Of a stretch of DNA of 64,000 nt, positions 1 through 8,582 are shown piece by piece. This DNA comes from Eisenbergiella porci. GTDB taxonomy: Bacteria; Bacillota; Clostridia; Lachnospirales; Lachnospiraceae. The stretch covers positions 21,334-85,333 of the forward strand of contig NZ_VUMI01000026.1 of the NCBI RefSeq assembly GCF_009696275.1, read 5' to 3'. The notes under the pieces are model-generated. The model worked only from the letters and a program-made list of their open reading frames with translations, ran no database searches and was not told where the DNA came from. Made by a program: the position numbers and the translations under genes. Positions within the stretch are counted from its first letter, which is position 1. Every line of letters begins with the position of its first letter.

Positions 1-915
1 GAACATACAGATACGGGACTGGCCGATACCGCCGCCGATGGTGTAGGGCAGCTTTTCTTCAATAATAGCCTTCTGGAAGGGCAGCTGCGCCCGTTCCGGG
101 CAGCCTGCTTTTTCAAGCTGGGAAAGCAGGGCCTCTTTATCTACACGGATACCCATGGAGGACAGCTCCAGCGCAATGTCCAGAACCGGATAATAAACCA
201 CGATATCCGCATTCAGGGACCAGTCGTCGTAGTCCGGCGCGCGGCCGTCATGCCTTTCGCCGGATTCCAGCGTATCGCCGATCTGCATGATGCAGACAGC
301 GCCTTTGGCCTTGGCAATATAGTATTCCCTTTCCTTTGGCGTATTGTCGGGGAACATGGTTTCCAGCTCCTGGGTGGTAACAAAGAAAATATCGTGGGGA
401 AGGATTTCTTCTATGTAATCGTACTGGATGGACATGAACTTTTCCGTTTTGCGCAGTACCTTATATACAATGCGCACGATATCCTTCAGCGTGTCGAGGC
501 TGCGTTCCTCTTTGGTTATGATTTTTTCCCAGTCCCACTGATCCACGTAAATGGAGTGGATATTGTCCGTAACCTCATCCCTGCGTATGGCGCTCATATC
601 AGTATAGAGGCCTTCGCCGGGCTGGAAGCCGTATTTTTTCAGCGCGAAGCGTTTCCATTTGGCCAGAGACTGTACGATCTCGGCTTCGTAATCATTCTGT
701 TCCTTGATGCCGAAAGCTACGGGACGCTCAATCCCGTTCAGGTTATCGTTCAGGCCGGAAGCAGGGTCTACAAAAAGCGGCGCAGATACACGCAGCAGGT
801 TCAGCCGTTCTGCCAGCAGCGTCTGAAAGAAGTCCTTTACCGTCTTAATGCCGATCTGGGTATCGTGGAGGGAAAGGGATGATTCGTAATTTTTAGGGAT
901 GTTTAAGTTTTCCAT
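1..915 (-). CDS. asnA: Aspartate-ammonia ligase AsnA, 3' end cut by window edge
   Basis: This is ammonia-dependent asparagine synthetase, the class-II aminoacyl-tRNA-synthetase-like enzyme that makes asparagine from aspartate, ammonia and ATP in the cytosol. The minus strand reads without interruption from ATG at 915 for 305 codons to the window edge. The family usually has about 330-340 residues, so only the last 25-35 are missing. Family stretches are visible, including NDNLNGIERPVAFGI, YTDMSAIRRDE, HSIYVDQWDWEK and, near the edge, LPYTIGGGIGQSR with the motif-3 arginine. A GGAGA ribosome site lies 8-10 bases upstream of the ATG and a near-consensus promoter lies about 70 bases further up. 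The gene appears monocistronic and divergent from the two-component system. The identification is confident. Confidence 0.96.
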   Translation of the reverse strand, partial: MENLNIPKNYESSLSLHDTQIGIKTVKDFFQTLLAERLNLLRVSAPLFVDPASGLNDNLNGIERPVAFGIKEQNDYEAEIVQSLAKWKRFALKKYGFQPGEGLYTDMSAIRRDEVTDNIHSIYVDQWDWEKIITKEERSLDTLKDIVRIVYKVLRKTEKFMSIQYDYIEEILPHDIFFVTTQELETMFPDNTPKEREYYIAKAKGAVCIMQIGDTLESGERHDGRAPDYDDWSLNADIVVYYPVLDIALELSSMGIRVDKEALLSQLEKAGCPERAQLPFQKAIIEEKLPYTIGGGIGQSRICMF

Positions 916-984
916 CTTTTTTTCTCCGGTTATATTGCGGCCGGATATATACCTCCGAATTTTTGGTTAAAATAATCCTTTCCT

Positions 985-1013
985 ATCATAATCCAGCAAA
1001 AAGGCGATGTCAA
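985..1013 (-). promoter_or_regulatory. Promoter for asnA
   Basis: Read on the minus strand, TTGACA (1008-1013) and TATGAT (985-990) are separated by exactly 17 bases, a near-perfect vegetative sigma-70/sigma-A promoter. It points into asnA, whose start codon is 70 bases downstream. No T-box element is visible in the short leader. Confidence 0.8.
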
Positions 1014-1098
1014 TTGCTTATGTGAAAAACAGGGAGGGAAGGTTACTGAACAGTAACCCTGAACTGTGAAGCTGCACTGAACGTATTCGACAGGAATA

Positions 1099-1127
1099 TT
1101 GTCTTTTGGGCAGGAGGACTTTATAAT
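1099..1127 (+). promoter_or_regulatory. Promoter for the two-component/ABC operon
   Basis: TTGTCT (1099-1104), a 17-base spacer and TATAAT (1122-1127) form a good vegetative promoter about 95 bases upstream of the response regulator. Just upstream, TTCGACA at 1086-1092 is the exact complement of a Spo0A box (TGTCGAA). A 7-base match can occur by chance, so the Spo0A link is only suggestive. The palindrome GGTTACTG-AA-CAGTAACC lies at 1041-1058. Confidence 0.7.
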
Positions 1128-1221
1128 GTAGGGATAAGCAGAGGAAAATGAGCGGGATACAGGTGAGTGGTTTTTAAACAGATAGAAAATTAAGGGAAGA
1201 ATGGAAGGAAGGGAACAGGGA

Positions 1222-1935
1222 ATGAACCGTAAAATGGATAAGGACAGGGTTTTGCTGGTGGAGGATGATGGAAGCCTGATTGACGGGCTGGAATACGCCC
1301 TGAAGAAGGACGGGTTTGAGGTGGAGGTAGCAAGGAGTGTGGAGGAGTTTGGAAAGCTTTACACGGACGGAAGGTTTGATGTGGTTTTGCTGGATGTTTC
1401 ACTGCCGGACGGGAACGGATTTGAGATTTGCGAACGGATCCGGCGGACCTCGGAGGTGCCGATTCTGTTTCTGACGGCTGCGGATGAGGAGTTCAATGTG
1501 GTCAGGGGGCTGGATATGGGCGGGGATGATTATGTGTCCAAGCCGTTTCGGCTCAACGAACTGCTTTCCAGGATTCATTCGCTGCAAAGAAGGGCCGGAA
1601 AAAGAGGAAAAGGGGCGGGCGTGGTACAGGAGCCTGTGCTGGAGTCCGGCGGTATCCGGGTGGATTTGGTGGGAAACAGGGCCTGGCTGGAGGAGGAGCC
1701 GCTTGAGCTTACAGCGCAGGAATACCGGCTGCTTTGTCTGTTTCTTAAGAATCAGGGGATGATTCTGACAAGGGAGCGGATTCTTGACAGGCTTTGGGAC
1801 GGAAACGGGGAGTTTGTGGACGATAATACGCTGTCCGTTTATATCAGGAGGCTGCGGAGCAAAATAGAAGAGGAGCCTTCTTCTCCGAAGCATCTGCTCA
1901 CGGTACGGGGGCTTGGTTATCAGTGGAAGGAATAA
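1222..1935 (+). CDS. OmpR/PhoB-family response regulator
   Basis: This is a two-component response regulator of about 237 residues. The N-terminal receiver domain shows the acidic pair in LLVEDDGSL, the phospho-acceptor Asp in VLLDVSLPDGNG and the Lys in VSKPFRLNEL. The C-terminal winged helix (trans_reg_C) includes LTAQEYRLLCLFL and ends VRGLGYQW. An ATG at 1201 would add seven residues, but the purine run in front of it sits too close. The ATG at 1222 has GGAAGGG about 8 bases upstream and is preferred; 1234 is also possible. The sensor kinase starts 21 bases after the stop and an ABC exporter follows. Such sets usually sense and expel antimicrobial peptides or other envelope stress, but the ligand here is unknown. 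Confidence 0.92.
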   Translation: MNRKMDKDRVLLVEDDGSLIDGLEYALKKDGFEVEVARSVEEFGKLYTDGRFDVVLLDVSLPDGNGFEICERIRRTSEVPILFLTAADEEFNVVRGLDMGGDDYVSKPFRLNELLSRIHSLQRRAGKRGKGAGVVQEPVLESGGIRVDLVGNRAWLEEEPLELTAQEYRLLCLFLKNQGMILTRERILDRLWDGNGEFVDDNTLSVYIRRLRSKIEEEPSSPKHLLTVRGLGYQWKE

Positions 1936-1956
1936 GTCTGGCGGCAAAGGAGTTTA

Positions 1957-3210
1957 ATGGTGGGAAGTTTATGTAAAGACAGGGATATACGCAGTTTTTT
2001 GGCGGGAAGCGCCGCTTTGATATTATGTCTGGTATTGACAGGCGGCTTCCTTCTGTTCAGACAGATGGAAGATATAAAAAAAGTGTATCTGCAACAGCAG
2101 GCGGAAGCGGCCGGCGCCCTGCTGGAGGCCGGTGTGGATCCGGCCCGGGCGGCAAAGCTGCTTGCCGGGGAAATATCGGAAGAAATGGCTGCGCAGGGCA
2201 GGCTGTTGATGCGCCGGGCAGGATATGAAGAGACGCTGGCGGTTTACCTGATGCCTGTCCTGCGTTCCCTGGGCGGTAAATGGGGAGCTGTCTACTCCGT
2301 TTTTGGCCTGACAGCCATTGGCCTGTCGGTATTTCTGGTATTTTGTCTGCTGCAAAGGGAGCATATCAGGCTTAAGGAAATGGAGGAAAATGTGCGCCGG
2401 TTTACGGAAGGAAATTTTGACCGGAGGATCGCTGCCGAAGGGGAAGGTGATTTCGCGCTGCTTTCCACGGCGGTGAATGAAATGGCATCCTCGCTGAATT
2501 CCCACAGGGAAGCTCAGATGAAGGCAAAGGAATTTCTGAAGGATACGATTTCCGATATTTCCCATCAGCTGAAAACGCCGCTGGCAGCTCTTTTTATGTA
2601 TCAGGATATCATTCAGCAGGAGAGCGTAGAAGAGGAAACGGTGAAAAAATTCGCCGCCAAATCCGTGGCCGCCCTGGAACGGATGCAGACGCTTGTATTG
2701 AATCTGCTTAAAATCGCCCGGTTGGATGCGGATATGATCCGGTTCGGCAGCCAGGAGGTGAAGGTGCGCGGGCTGATGGAGGATATCCGTTCGGAATTTG
2801 AAACACGTGCGCAGAGGGAGGGCAAAGAGATAATTCTGGAGGGCAGCCAGGCCTGCTATACTGTGTGCGACAGGGACTGGATGCAGGAGGCTGTCTCCAA
2901 CCTGGTGAAAAATGCGCTGGATCATACAAAAGAAGGCGGAAAAATAGAGATTTCCTGGGAGGCGGTGGGAACCGGAACAAGGATTCAGGTAAAGGACAAC
3001 GGAAACGGTATCCATCCTGAGGACATGTACGCTATCTTCAAACGATTCTACAGGAGCCGTTTCTCCAATGACGGGGAAGGGGCCGGGCTGGGGCTTCCTC
3101 TGGCCAAGGCGATTGTGGAAGGGCATGAAGGGACGATAAGTGTGGAGAGTGCCTTGGGAGAGGGCGCTTTGTTTACGGTGTTTCTTCCTTACAAAGAAGT
3201 AAACCGGTAA
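1957..3210 (+). CDS. Membrane sensor histidine kinase
   Basis: This 417-residue sensor kinase is the partner of the preceding regulator. It has two membrane segments, at about residues 14-35 and 110-132, flanking a small extracytoplasmic domain of about 75 residues. A HAMP region (about 133-190) follows, then a HisKA dimerisation domain with His203 in DISHQLKTPLAAL, and a HATPase_c domain with the N box (NLVKNALDH), DNGNGI and GAGLGLPLAKAIVEGH. The start has AAGGAG five bases upstream. The modest sensing domain differs from the loop-less BceS type that depends on its transporter. The kinase probably autophosphorylates and controls the ABC genes that begin 140 bases downstream. The signal is unknown. 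Confidence 0.93.
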   Translation: MVGSLCKDRDIRSFLAGSAALILCLVLTGGFLLFRQMEDIKKVYLQQQAEAAGALLEAGVDPARAAKLLAGEISEEMAAQGRLLMRRAGYEETLAVYLMPVLRSLGGKWGAVYSVFGLTAIGLSVFLVFCLLQREHIRLKEMEENVRRFTEGNFDRRIAAEGEGDFALLSTAVNEMASSLNSHREAQMKAKEFLKDTISDISHQLKTPLAALFMYQDIIQQESVEEETVKKFAAKSVAALERMQTLVLNLLKIARLDADMIRFGSQEVKVRGLMEDIRSEFETRAQREGKEIILEGSQACYTVCDRDWMQEAVSNLVKNALDHTKEGGKIEISWEAVGTGTRIQVKDNGNGIHPEDMYAIFKRFYRSRFSNDGEGAGLGLPLAKAIVEGHEGTISVESALGEGALFTVFLPYKEVNR

Positions 3211-3350
3211 TCTTACAAATTTGCAAGCTGCCATACACCTTGGCGTAAGGCGCATCCATTATACTTACTTTCAACAAATAAATAAAGCTTTCGCGGAATA
3301 CTCAGCCGGGAAAGCATCAATTCTATAAACATTAAGAAAGGAAGTTCAGG

Positions 3351-4046
3351 ATGGAAATCTTAAAAGTAGAAAATCTTGGAAAAACCTACGGCACAGGAGA
3401 TGCGAAGGTGGAAGCGCTGAAAAACGTATCCTTCACGCTGCAAAAAGGAGAATTTGCGGCAGTGGTGGGAGAATCCGGTTCCGGGAAAAGCACGCTGTTA
3501 AATCTGGTGGGCGGACTGGATACACCGGGCGCAGGCAAAATACTGGTGGAGGGCAGGGATCTTTTTTCCATGAAGGAAAAAGAAAGGACCGTATTCCGGA
3601 GGCGGAACATCGGGTTTATTTTCCAGGGCTTCCATCTGATACCGGAGCTTACCGTGGAACAGAACCTGGTGTTCCCGGTGCTTCTGGATTACCAGAAGCC
3701 GGACATGGCATACGTGGAGGAGCTGATGGGAAATTTGGGGCTGAAGGAAAGAAGGAAGCACCTGCCCAGCCAGCTTTCCGGGGGACAGCAGCAGAGAGTG
3801 GCGATCGGCAGGGCGTTGATGAATCATCCGGCGCTGATTCTGGCGGATGAACCTACAGGCAACCTGGATTCCAGGACGAGCCGCGAGGTCATTTCCCTGC
3901 TGCACAGCCTGTCCCGCAAATACCGTCAGACAGTGCTTATGATCACACATAACATGAATATTGCGGCGGATGCGGACCGGGTATTTCAGGTGACGGACGG
4001 CTGCCTGAAGGAAGTGAATGCCGGAAGGGAGGCTATATATGAATAG
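3351..4046 (+). CDS. ABC transporter ATP-binding protein (LolD/MacB type)
   Basis: This is the ATPase subunit (231 aa) of a MacB/FtsX-type ABC system. Visible motifs are Walker A GESGSGKST (about residues 40-48), the Q loop in FIFQGFHLIPELT, signature LSGGQQQR, Walker B ALILADEPTGNLDS and the switch His in MITHN. Proteins of this class drive export of peptides or lipoproteins, or mechanotransmission, rather than substrate import. The start follows AAAGGAAG at good spacing. The 140-base gap from the kinase holds TATACT near 3260 and could contain a regulated promoter bound by the upstream response regulator. The stop overlaps the permease start by 8 bases, so translation is probably coupled. 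Confidence 0.93.
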   Translation: MEILKVENLGKTYGTGDAKVEALKNVSFTLQKGEFAAVVGESGSGKSTLLNLVGGLDTPGAGKILVEGRDLFSMKEKERTVFRRRNIGFIFQGFHLIPELTVEQNLVFPVLLDYQKPDMAYVEELMGNLGLKERRKHLPSQLSGGQQQRVAIGRALMNHPALILADEPTGNLDSRTSREVISLLHSLSRKYRQTVLMITHNMNIAADADRVFQVTDGCLKEVNAGREAIYE

Positions 4047-6381
4047 TTATCTCGAGCTGGTAAAAGAGTATGCCGAAAAGCACAAACGGAAAAACCGTAT
4101 GAGCCTTTTTGTTATCCTTCTGGCGGTGGCGCTGGTTGCCACGATTTTCGGCATGGCGGATATGGAGCTGCAGACACAGCAGATCAGCATGAAAAAACAG
4201 TATGGCAGCTGGCATATTGGGATAAAGGATATGGCAAGGGAACAGGAGCAGATAGTGGCCCTGCGCCCGCAGATTGCCGTCTCAGGTTATCTGGAAAGCG
4301 TCGGCGGTCGTTCCGGTTACACGCTTTTTGGCAAGGACGTCAATATTTGCGGCGCTGACGAGGCGCTGGCTAAGGAACTGGGAATCAATCTGGAGGCGGG
4401 GAACTGGCCGGAGAAGGGAAACGAAGCCCTGATTACCGGGACAATGGCCCGGACCTTTGGAATAGAACCTGGGGACAGCATAACCCTGAAACGGCCGGAC
4501 GGCGATGAAATGCAGCTTCTTATTACGGCTGTCGCCGGGGATACGGCGTTTGTACTCAAGGCAGATCAGGCAGGAATCCTGATGCCGGTGGAAACGCTGC
4601 GCAGGCTGTTTTCCCCGGAGGATTACAGCAGCGCCTATTTTATCAAATTCCGGCCCTTTACCAACATACAGGCTGAAAAAATGAAAATCGCGGAGAGCCT
4701 TGGCATTTCTCCTGACTCAATAGGGGAAAACGCCTATCTTCTGGCGGCGATGGGGCAGAGCGATGATCCCTTTTTCGTAGGAATTTACGGAACGGCCGCG
4801 GTTCTTTTCCTTTTTGTCCTCACTGCTGCAGTGCTGATGATAACCAGCAGCTTTCAGACCAGTGTTACGGATCGGATCCGTTTTTTCGGCATGCTCCGTT
4901 GTCTGGGGGCAACCAGAAAACAGGTGAAGCGTTTTGTCATAAAGGAAGGAATGCGCTACTGCCGGAAGGCAATTCCGGCGGGGCTTGCCGTGGGCGTGCT
5001 GGTGATCTGGATGCTGTGCGGTTTCCTGCGGGTGATGAATCCGGAATATTTTTCAGATATCCCGCTGTTTGGCATCAGCATCCCGGCCTTGGCGGCGGGG
5101 GCTGCGGTTGGCCTGGCCGCCTGTCTGCTCGCCTCCCTTTCCCCGGCAAAAAAGGCATCCTCCGTATCCCCGCTTACAGCGGTGAGCGGCAATGCCCGGC
5201 TGCCCGGACAGATGAAAAATATGCGTTTTTTCAGGACCGGTAAGGTGGATAGGAATCTGGGAATCTATCATGCCCTGGAAAACCGGAAGAACCTGCTGCT
5301 TATGACCGTGTCCTTTGCCCTGAGCATCCTGATGTTTATGAGCTTCTCAGGAATCGTTGATTTCATGCATCATGCGGTGCGGCCGCTGCGTCCCTGGAGT
5401 CCTGATCTTTCCCTGGTGAGCGCCGACAATACCTGCTCCATTGAAAATAAAATATACGAGGAACTGGAAAAGAATCCGGAGATAAATAAGGTATACGGCA
5501 GAATGTTTGCATTTGATGTCCCTTTCTCCGGGGAGCAGTCGGAGACTCAGGAAATGTCCTATTTGGTCTCCTATGAGGAGCACCAGTTCGGCTGGGCGGA
5601 GGACTTCCTGCAGGAGGGCAGCATTGAGGAAGTGCAGGGAACACCTGGAAAGGTGCTTGCAGTCGCGGGAGAAGGCAGGGACTGGCATACGGGGGAGAGA
5701 CTGGAACTGGAGCTGAACGGGGAACTCAGGCAGGTGCAGATTGCCGGAGTGCTTGGCAGCAGTCCTTTTGACAGTGAAAACGGCGAGAGCATTTTCATCT
5801 GTTCTGAAGACAGCTTCCGTCAGCTTACCGGGGAAAATGCCTTTACCATACTGGATATACAGCTGAAAAGGGGGGCATCAGAGGAAATGGTAACGCAGCT
5901 GAGGGAACAGGCCGCCGGGCTTGGGCTTACCTTTTCCGATGCCAGGCAGAGCAAGGCGGAAAGCCAGGCTGTTATGATTTCCTTTTCGGTGTTTGTTTAC
6001 GGTTTCCTGGCGGTTATTCTGATGATAGCCGTACTGCATATTATTAACAGCATTAACATGAGTGTTACAAGCCGTATGAATCAGTGCGGCGTGATGAGGG
6101 CCATCGGCATGGAGGGCGGCCAGCTGCTTCGCATGGTAAGGGCGGAGGCTGTTGTATACGCGGCGTTAGGTTCCATACTGGGGATTGCCATGGGTATTCC
6201 GGCACACCATTTCGTATTTAAAATGATGGTCACCAGCCGTTGGGGAACGGCCTGGCAGATGCCATTCCTGCAATTGGCAGTTGTAGTGGGAGTGACCGTC
6301 GCCGTCACCCTGTTGGCGGTAAGAGGGCCTGCCAGGAAAATCAGGGACATGGATATCGTGGAAACTATCCATGCGCTGTAG
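4039..6381 (+). CDS. FtsX-family ABC transporter permease
   Basis: This large permease (about 780 aa) partners with the preceding ATPase. It has an N-terminal membrane helix (about residues 25-45), an extracytoplasmic domain of about 200 residues, three helices forming the first FtsX domain (about 250-370), another single helix (about 415-435), a second extracytoplasmic domain, and three C-terminal helices forming the second FtsX domain. The FtsX-like phrase RFFGMLRCLGATRKQVKRFV is repeated in form by CGVMRAIGMEGGQLLRMV. The start is set at ATG 4039 because GGGAGG lies 6-7 bases before it; an upstream in-frame ATG at 4018 lacks a site. Likely role: export or extrusion of antimicrobial or cell-wall-active compounds under control of the adjacent two-component system. 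Confidence 0.9.
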   Translation: MNSYLELVKEYAEKHKRKNRMSLFVILLAVALVATIFGMADMELQTQQISMKKQYGSWHIGIKDMAREQEQIVALRPQIAVSGYLESVGGRSGYTLFGKDVNICGADEALAKELGINLEAGNWPEKGNEALITGTMARTFGIEPGDSITLKRPDGDEMQLLITAVAGDTAFVLKADQAGILMPVETLRRLFSPEDYSSAYFIKFRPFTNIQAEKMKIAESLGISPDSIGENAYLLAAMGQSDDPFFVGIYGTAAVLFLFVLTAAVLMITSSFQTSVTDRIRFFGMLRCLGATRKQVKRFVIKEGMRYCRKAIPAGLAVGVLVIWMLCGFLRVMNPEYFSDIPLFGISIPALAAGAAVGLAACLLASLSPAKKASSVSPLTAVSGNARLPGQMKNMRFFRTGKVDRNLGIYHALENRKNLLLMTVSFALSILMFMSFSGIVDFMHHAVRPLRPWSPDLSLVSADNTCSIENKIYEELEKNPEINKVYGRMFAFDVPFSGEQSETQEMSYLVSYEEHQFGWAEDFLQEGSIEEVQGTPGKVLAVAGEGRDWHTGERLELELNGELRQVQIAGVLGSSPFDSENGESIFICSEDSFRQLTGENAFTILDIQLKRGASEEMVTQLREQAAGLGLTFSDARQSKAESQAVMISFSVFVYGFLAVILMIAVLHIINSINMSVTSRMNQCGVMRAIGMEGGQLLRMVRAEAVVYAALGSILGIAMGIPAHHFVFKMMVTSRWGTAWQMPFLQLAVVVGVTVAVTLLAVRGPARKIRDMDIVETIHAL

Positions 6382-6563
6382 AGATGCAATCGATCAGGCC
6401 GGGATTTCTTGAAATGTTTGCTCCTGTATATAAAGGGCCGTATTTTGCTCTGTCTCAGGCAAAAGTATTTATCCGCTCCTTTATGTGAAAACAGGGTAAC
6501 AGATCAGTTATCAGGATTGTTATCTGGGGTAGAATATTTTATATGGAAAGCATGTATTTTATA

Positions 6564-6592
6564 TTGCGTCCTTTCCTGAGTTCAACTATAGT
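6564..6592 (+). promoter_or_regulatory. Candidate promoter before the ADP-ribosylglycohydrolase remnant
   Basis: TTGCGT (6564-6569), a 17-base spacer and TATAGT (6587-6592) lie about 55 bases upstream of the broken gene. The rest of 6382-6645 shows no gene and no clear terminator for the exporter operon. Confidence 0.55.
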
Positions 6593-6645
6593 GAAAGAAT
6601 AGTAGCAGAAAAATTTGGACAGAAACACATTCAGGAGGGGACGCC

Positions 6646-7050
6646 ATGTTAAGAAAAAAATGCTGTGGATGAAGGACAGCGGCAACATAGGGGATGAAAT
6701 CAGACAGTGCAGGGACGAAGGCCGGCAGATTGAGGCGCTTCTTCCCCGGGCGGAGAAAATTGCCGCCATGGAAGACGGGGAGGAAAAGGAAAAACAGGCC
6801 AGGGAGCTTCTTTTGGAAATGGAGAATTGTCCTGTTAAAGCCATGTTTCCATATGAAGAACCTGAGGCCTGTGAGGATATCCGAAAGGCCGCGCAGGGTA
6901 GCAGCCTGTGTCGTCCGGTGCCGGAAGAGGAACTGGAGAATCGCCTGAAGGGCGCCTGGATAGGCAGGGCATCTTGCTGCCTGCTGGGAATTCCGGTAGA
7001 GGGCTGGAGCCGGAGCAAAATCCGCGGCTTTCTCAACAATGTTTTCCATC
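6646..7050 (+). pseudogene. 5' remnant of an ADP-ribosylglycohydrolase-family gene
   Basis: The readable product includes ENRLKGAWIGRASCCLLG and then PVEGWSRSKIRGFL, which match the N-terminal core of DraG-type ADP-ribosylglycohydrolases (usual form: GAW-GR-GC-LG-PVEGW). Everything after about residue 130 is missing; the frame then runs antisense into the 3' end of the convergent gene. The natural start is also damaged. GGAGGGG correctly positions ATG 6646, but that frame stops after eight codons because of a run of seven A at 6654-6660. One extra A would join it to the long frame, which can otherwise start only at ATG 6660 without a well-placed site. The family removes ADP-ribose or related groups; no activity is expected from this remnant. 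Confidence 0.7.
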
Positions 7051-8058
7051 GGCGGAAGGACAGGAAAGCTCAAACGTATGCGGCGTCACGGAGATTTTGT
7101 AGGCAAGCGGCAGAACCCTTCCATTTTCCGGAAGAGCCGTATGTCTGTGCAGAATCTCCGTCAGCGCCGTAAAATCGTCCGTATAATGACCATTCTCATC
7201 CCGGTAAATCTGCTGGGCATAATAAAGCTTTCTCAGCTCCCATTTGCGCCGTTCATCCTCCGGAATGGAGCCTGCGCGGCCCCCTTCTTCCTGCCCGTCC
7301 GTGAAAAAGACAAATCCCCACAGCTCAGGATAATGAATATTGATGACGCCGGTTGGCGCCCATACCCAGTTATCCTCGGGCAGGGGATTGCCGGTTACAG
7401 GGTCGGTGCGTTTTCTGTAACATCCGTCTTCCTTGTCTACAGTCCACTGCACCCTGGAAAAATTCATGCGGTAATACTCCCCGGCCTTCGGCGCCCTTTT
7501 CCCCGGCAGGCATTCGGTGATCGCCCGAAAGGGAATCACCACCTCCGCGGACCAGCCTGTATTTTCCCCATCCGGCCGGTTGATGCTCCCTTTAACTGCA
7601 ACAGCGGTGCGCAGGCCGTGGATGTCATAGCCGTTAACCGCATTTCCCCCGTCACGGTAGGCGGCCGGAAGGAACAAATCCCATACCGTATTCAACACAT
7701 TCATTTCAAATTCATAATACTGCTGGGTGTCGGAGTCAGGGTCAATGAAGATTTCAAAATCGTTATCCTGGAAAATGACCTCATCACGTCCTGTTACATT
7801 TCCCCAGATCTCATCTCCGTAAAGCTGCGCCCCGATATATAGGTTTTCATCATCCCAGAGCATCTTAACCCGTGTCCCGAAACGCGGGGCGGGCATATGC
7901 GCTCCCTGGATATCGATGAATTCATCCGTAAAAGGAGCGTCAGCCCAGAAATCCTTGTCCAGATTTCCGTCCGGCTGCAGAGCCGTCCCTGCCCTGCGGC
8001 AGTAATACACAGGCGGGTGAAAATCAACGGCCGGGACAGGAATGCGGATATTGTCCAT
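7033..8058 (-). CDS. CBM9-like carbohydrate-binding protein, 3' end truncated
   Basis: The product resembles the DOMON/CBM9-like domain proteins of gut Firmicutes. Visible phrases are LDKDFWADAPFTDEF, MLWDDENLYIGAQL, NDFEIFIDPDSDTQQYYEFE and the Trp-rich GEYYRMNFSRVQW. They describe a beta-sandwich that binds or processes sugar ligands in the cytosol; no signal peptide is seen. The start is ATG 8058 with AAAGAGG upstream; an in-frame ATG at 8148 overlaps the promoter and is not credible. The C-terminus ends abruptly at SADGKHC, where relatives normally continue with a short Trp-containing tail, and it meets the equally truncated convergent gene. The loss is small, so function may remain. The gene is divergent from the sugar ABC operon and may belong to the same regulon. 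Confidence 0.7.
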   Translation of the reverse strand: MDNIRIPVPAVDFHPPVYYCRRAGTALQPDGNLDKDFWADAPFTDEFIDIQGAHMPAPRFGTRVKMLWDDENLYIGAQLYGDEIWGNVTGRDEVIFQDNDFEIFIDPDSDTQQYYEFEMNVLNTVWDLFLPAAYRDGGNAVNGYDIHGLRTAVAVKGSINRPDGENTGWSAEVVIPFRAITECLPGKRAPKAGEYYRMNFSRVQWTVDKEDGCYRKRTDPVTGNPLPEDNWVWAPTGVINIHYPELWGFVFFTDGQEEGGRAGSIPEDERRKWELRKLYYAQQIYRDENGHYTDDFTALTEILHRHTALPENGRVLPLAYKISVTPHTFELSCPSADGKHC

Positions 8059-8129
8059 AAAAACCTCTTTTCCGCGGGAAGAAACGGATACCGGTTTATC
8101 CGGACATCCTTTCTCCCGCTTTTTTTGAT

Positions 8130-8170
8130 ATTGTATCACTATGTTCATAAATATTCAACAAAAGTGAACA
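8130..8170 (-). promoter_or_regulatory. Promoter and inverted-repeat operator of the CBM9-like gene
   Basis: On the minus strand, TTGAAT (8153-8158), 17 bases and TACAAT (8130-8135) form a promoter. It is bracketed by the inverted repeat TGTTCA (8142-8147) and TGAACA (8165-8170), placed where a repressor or activator would control it. The AT-rich interval 8171-8380 up to the divergent promoter shows no gene. Confidence 0.6.
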
Positions 8171-8381
8171 CTATAGTAAAGAAAGAACAAAAAATACAAT
8201 CGATTGTCACTGAAAGGAAAAGAATAATATACGAAATAAGCGAAAATATGACCAAAACCAGCACTCATAAAAAGGTTATTTTAGAAAAATGCAAAAGATA
8301 CATAATGAATAAAATTTAACACTAATAATTTTATATGTTTTGTAAAAATGGTAAAAAATGAACAAATATGTATGAAACAGA

Positions 8382-8410
8382 TTGACAAAGTGCATGTGCA
8401 AAGTTATTAT
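8382..8410 (+). promoter_or_regulatory. Promoter of the carbohydrate ABC/fucosidase block
   Basis: TTGACA (8382-8387), a 17-base spacer and TATTAT (8405-8410) make a strong vegetative promoter 173 bases upstream of the first permease. The long leader (about 165 bases) contains no recognisable riboswitch but leaves room for regulator binding. Confidence 0.75.
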
Positions 8411-8582
8411 TTACCTAACAAAAACGACATATAAACGAAAAGAATTTAATGGCAAATTACGATAAAAAGCGTGCCTGCAGTTTTCTGTAAACATAATGAA
8501 CATATGTTAAAAATGTTAAGCGCGACGGAGAAAAACGTACCGCAGAGACATCTAAAATAACAGCTCAAGAAGGGAGAAGTGC

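Noticed and set aside
250..882. 210-codon plus-strand open frame
   Set aside because: It is antisense to asnA, whose minus-strand reading is a perfect family match.
6490..6530. GGTAACAGATCAGTTATC as another copy of the dispersed hairpin
   Set aside because: Arms are shorter, partly G-T paired and the loop is six bases, so it does not fit the other copies.
7039..7842. 267-codon plus-strand open frame
   Set aside because: It is antisense to the CBM9-like gene and has no ribosome site or recognisable domain.
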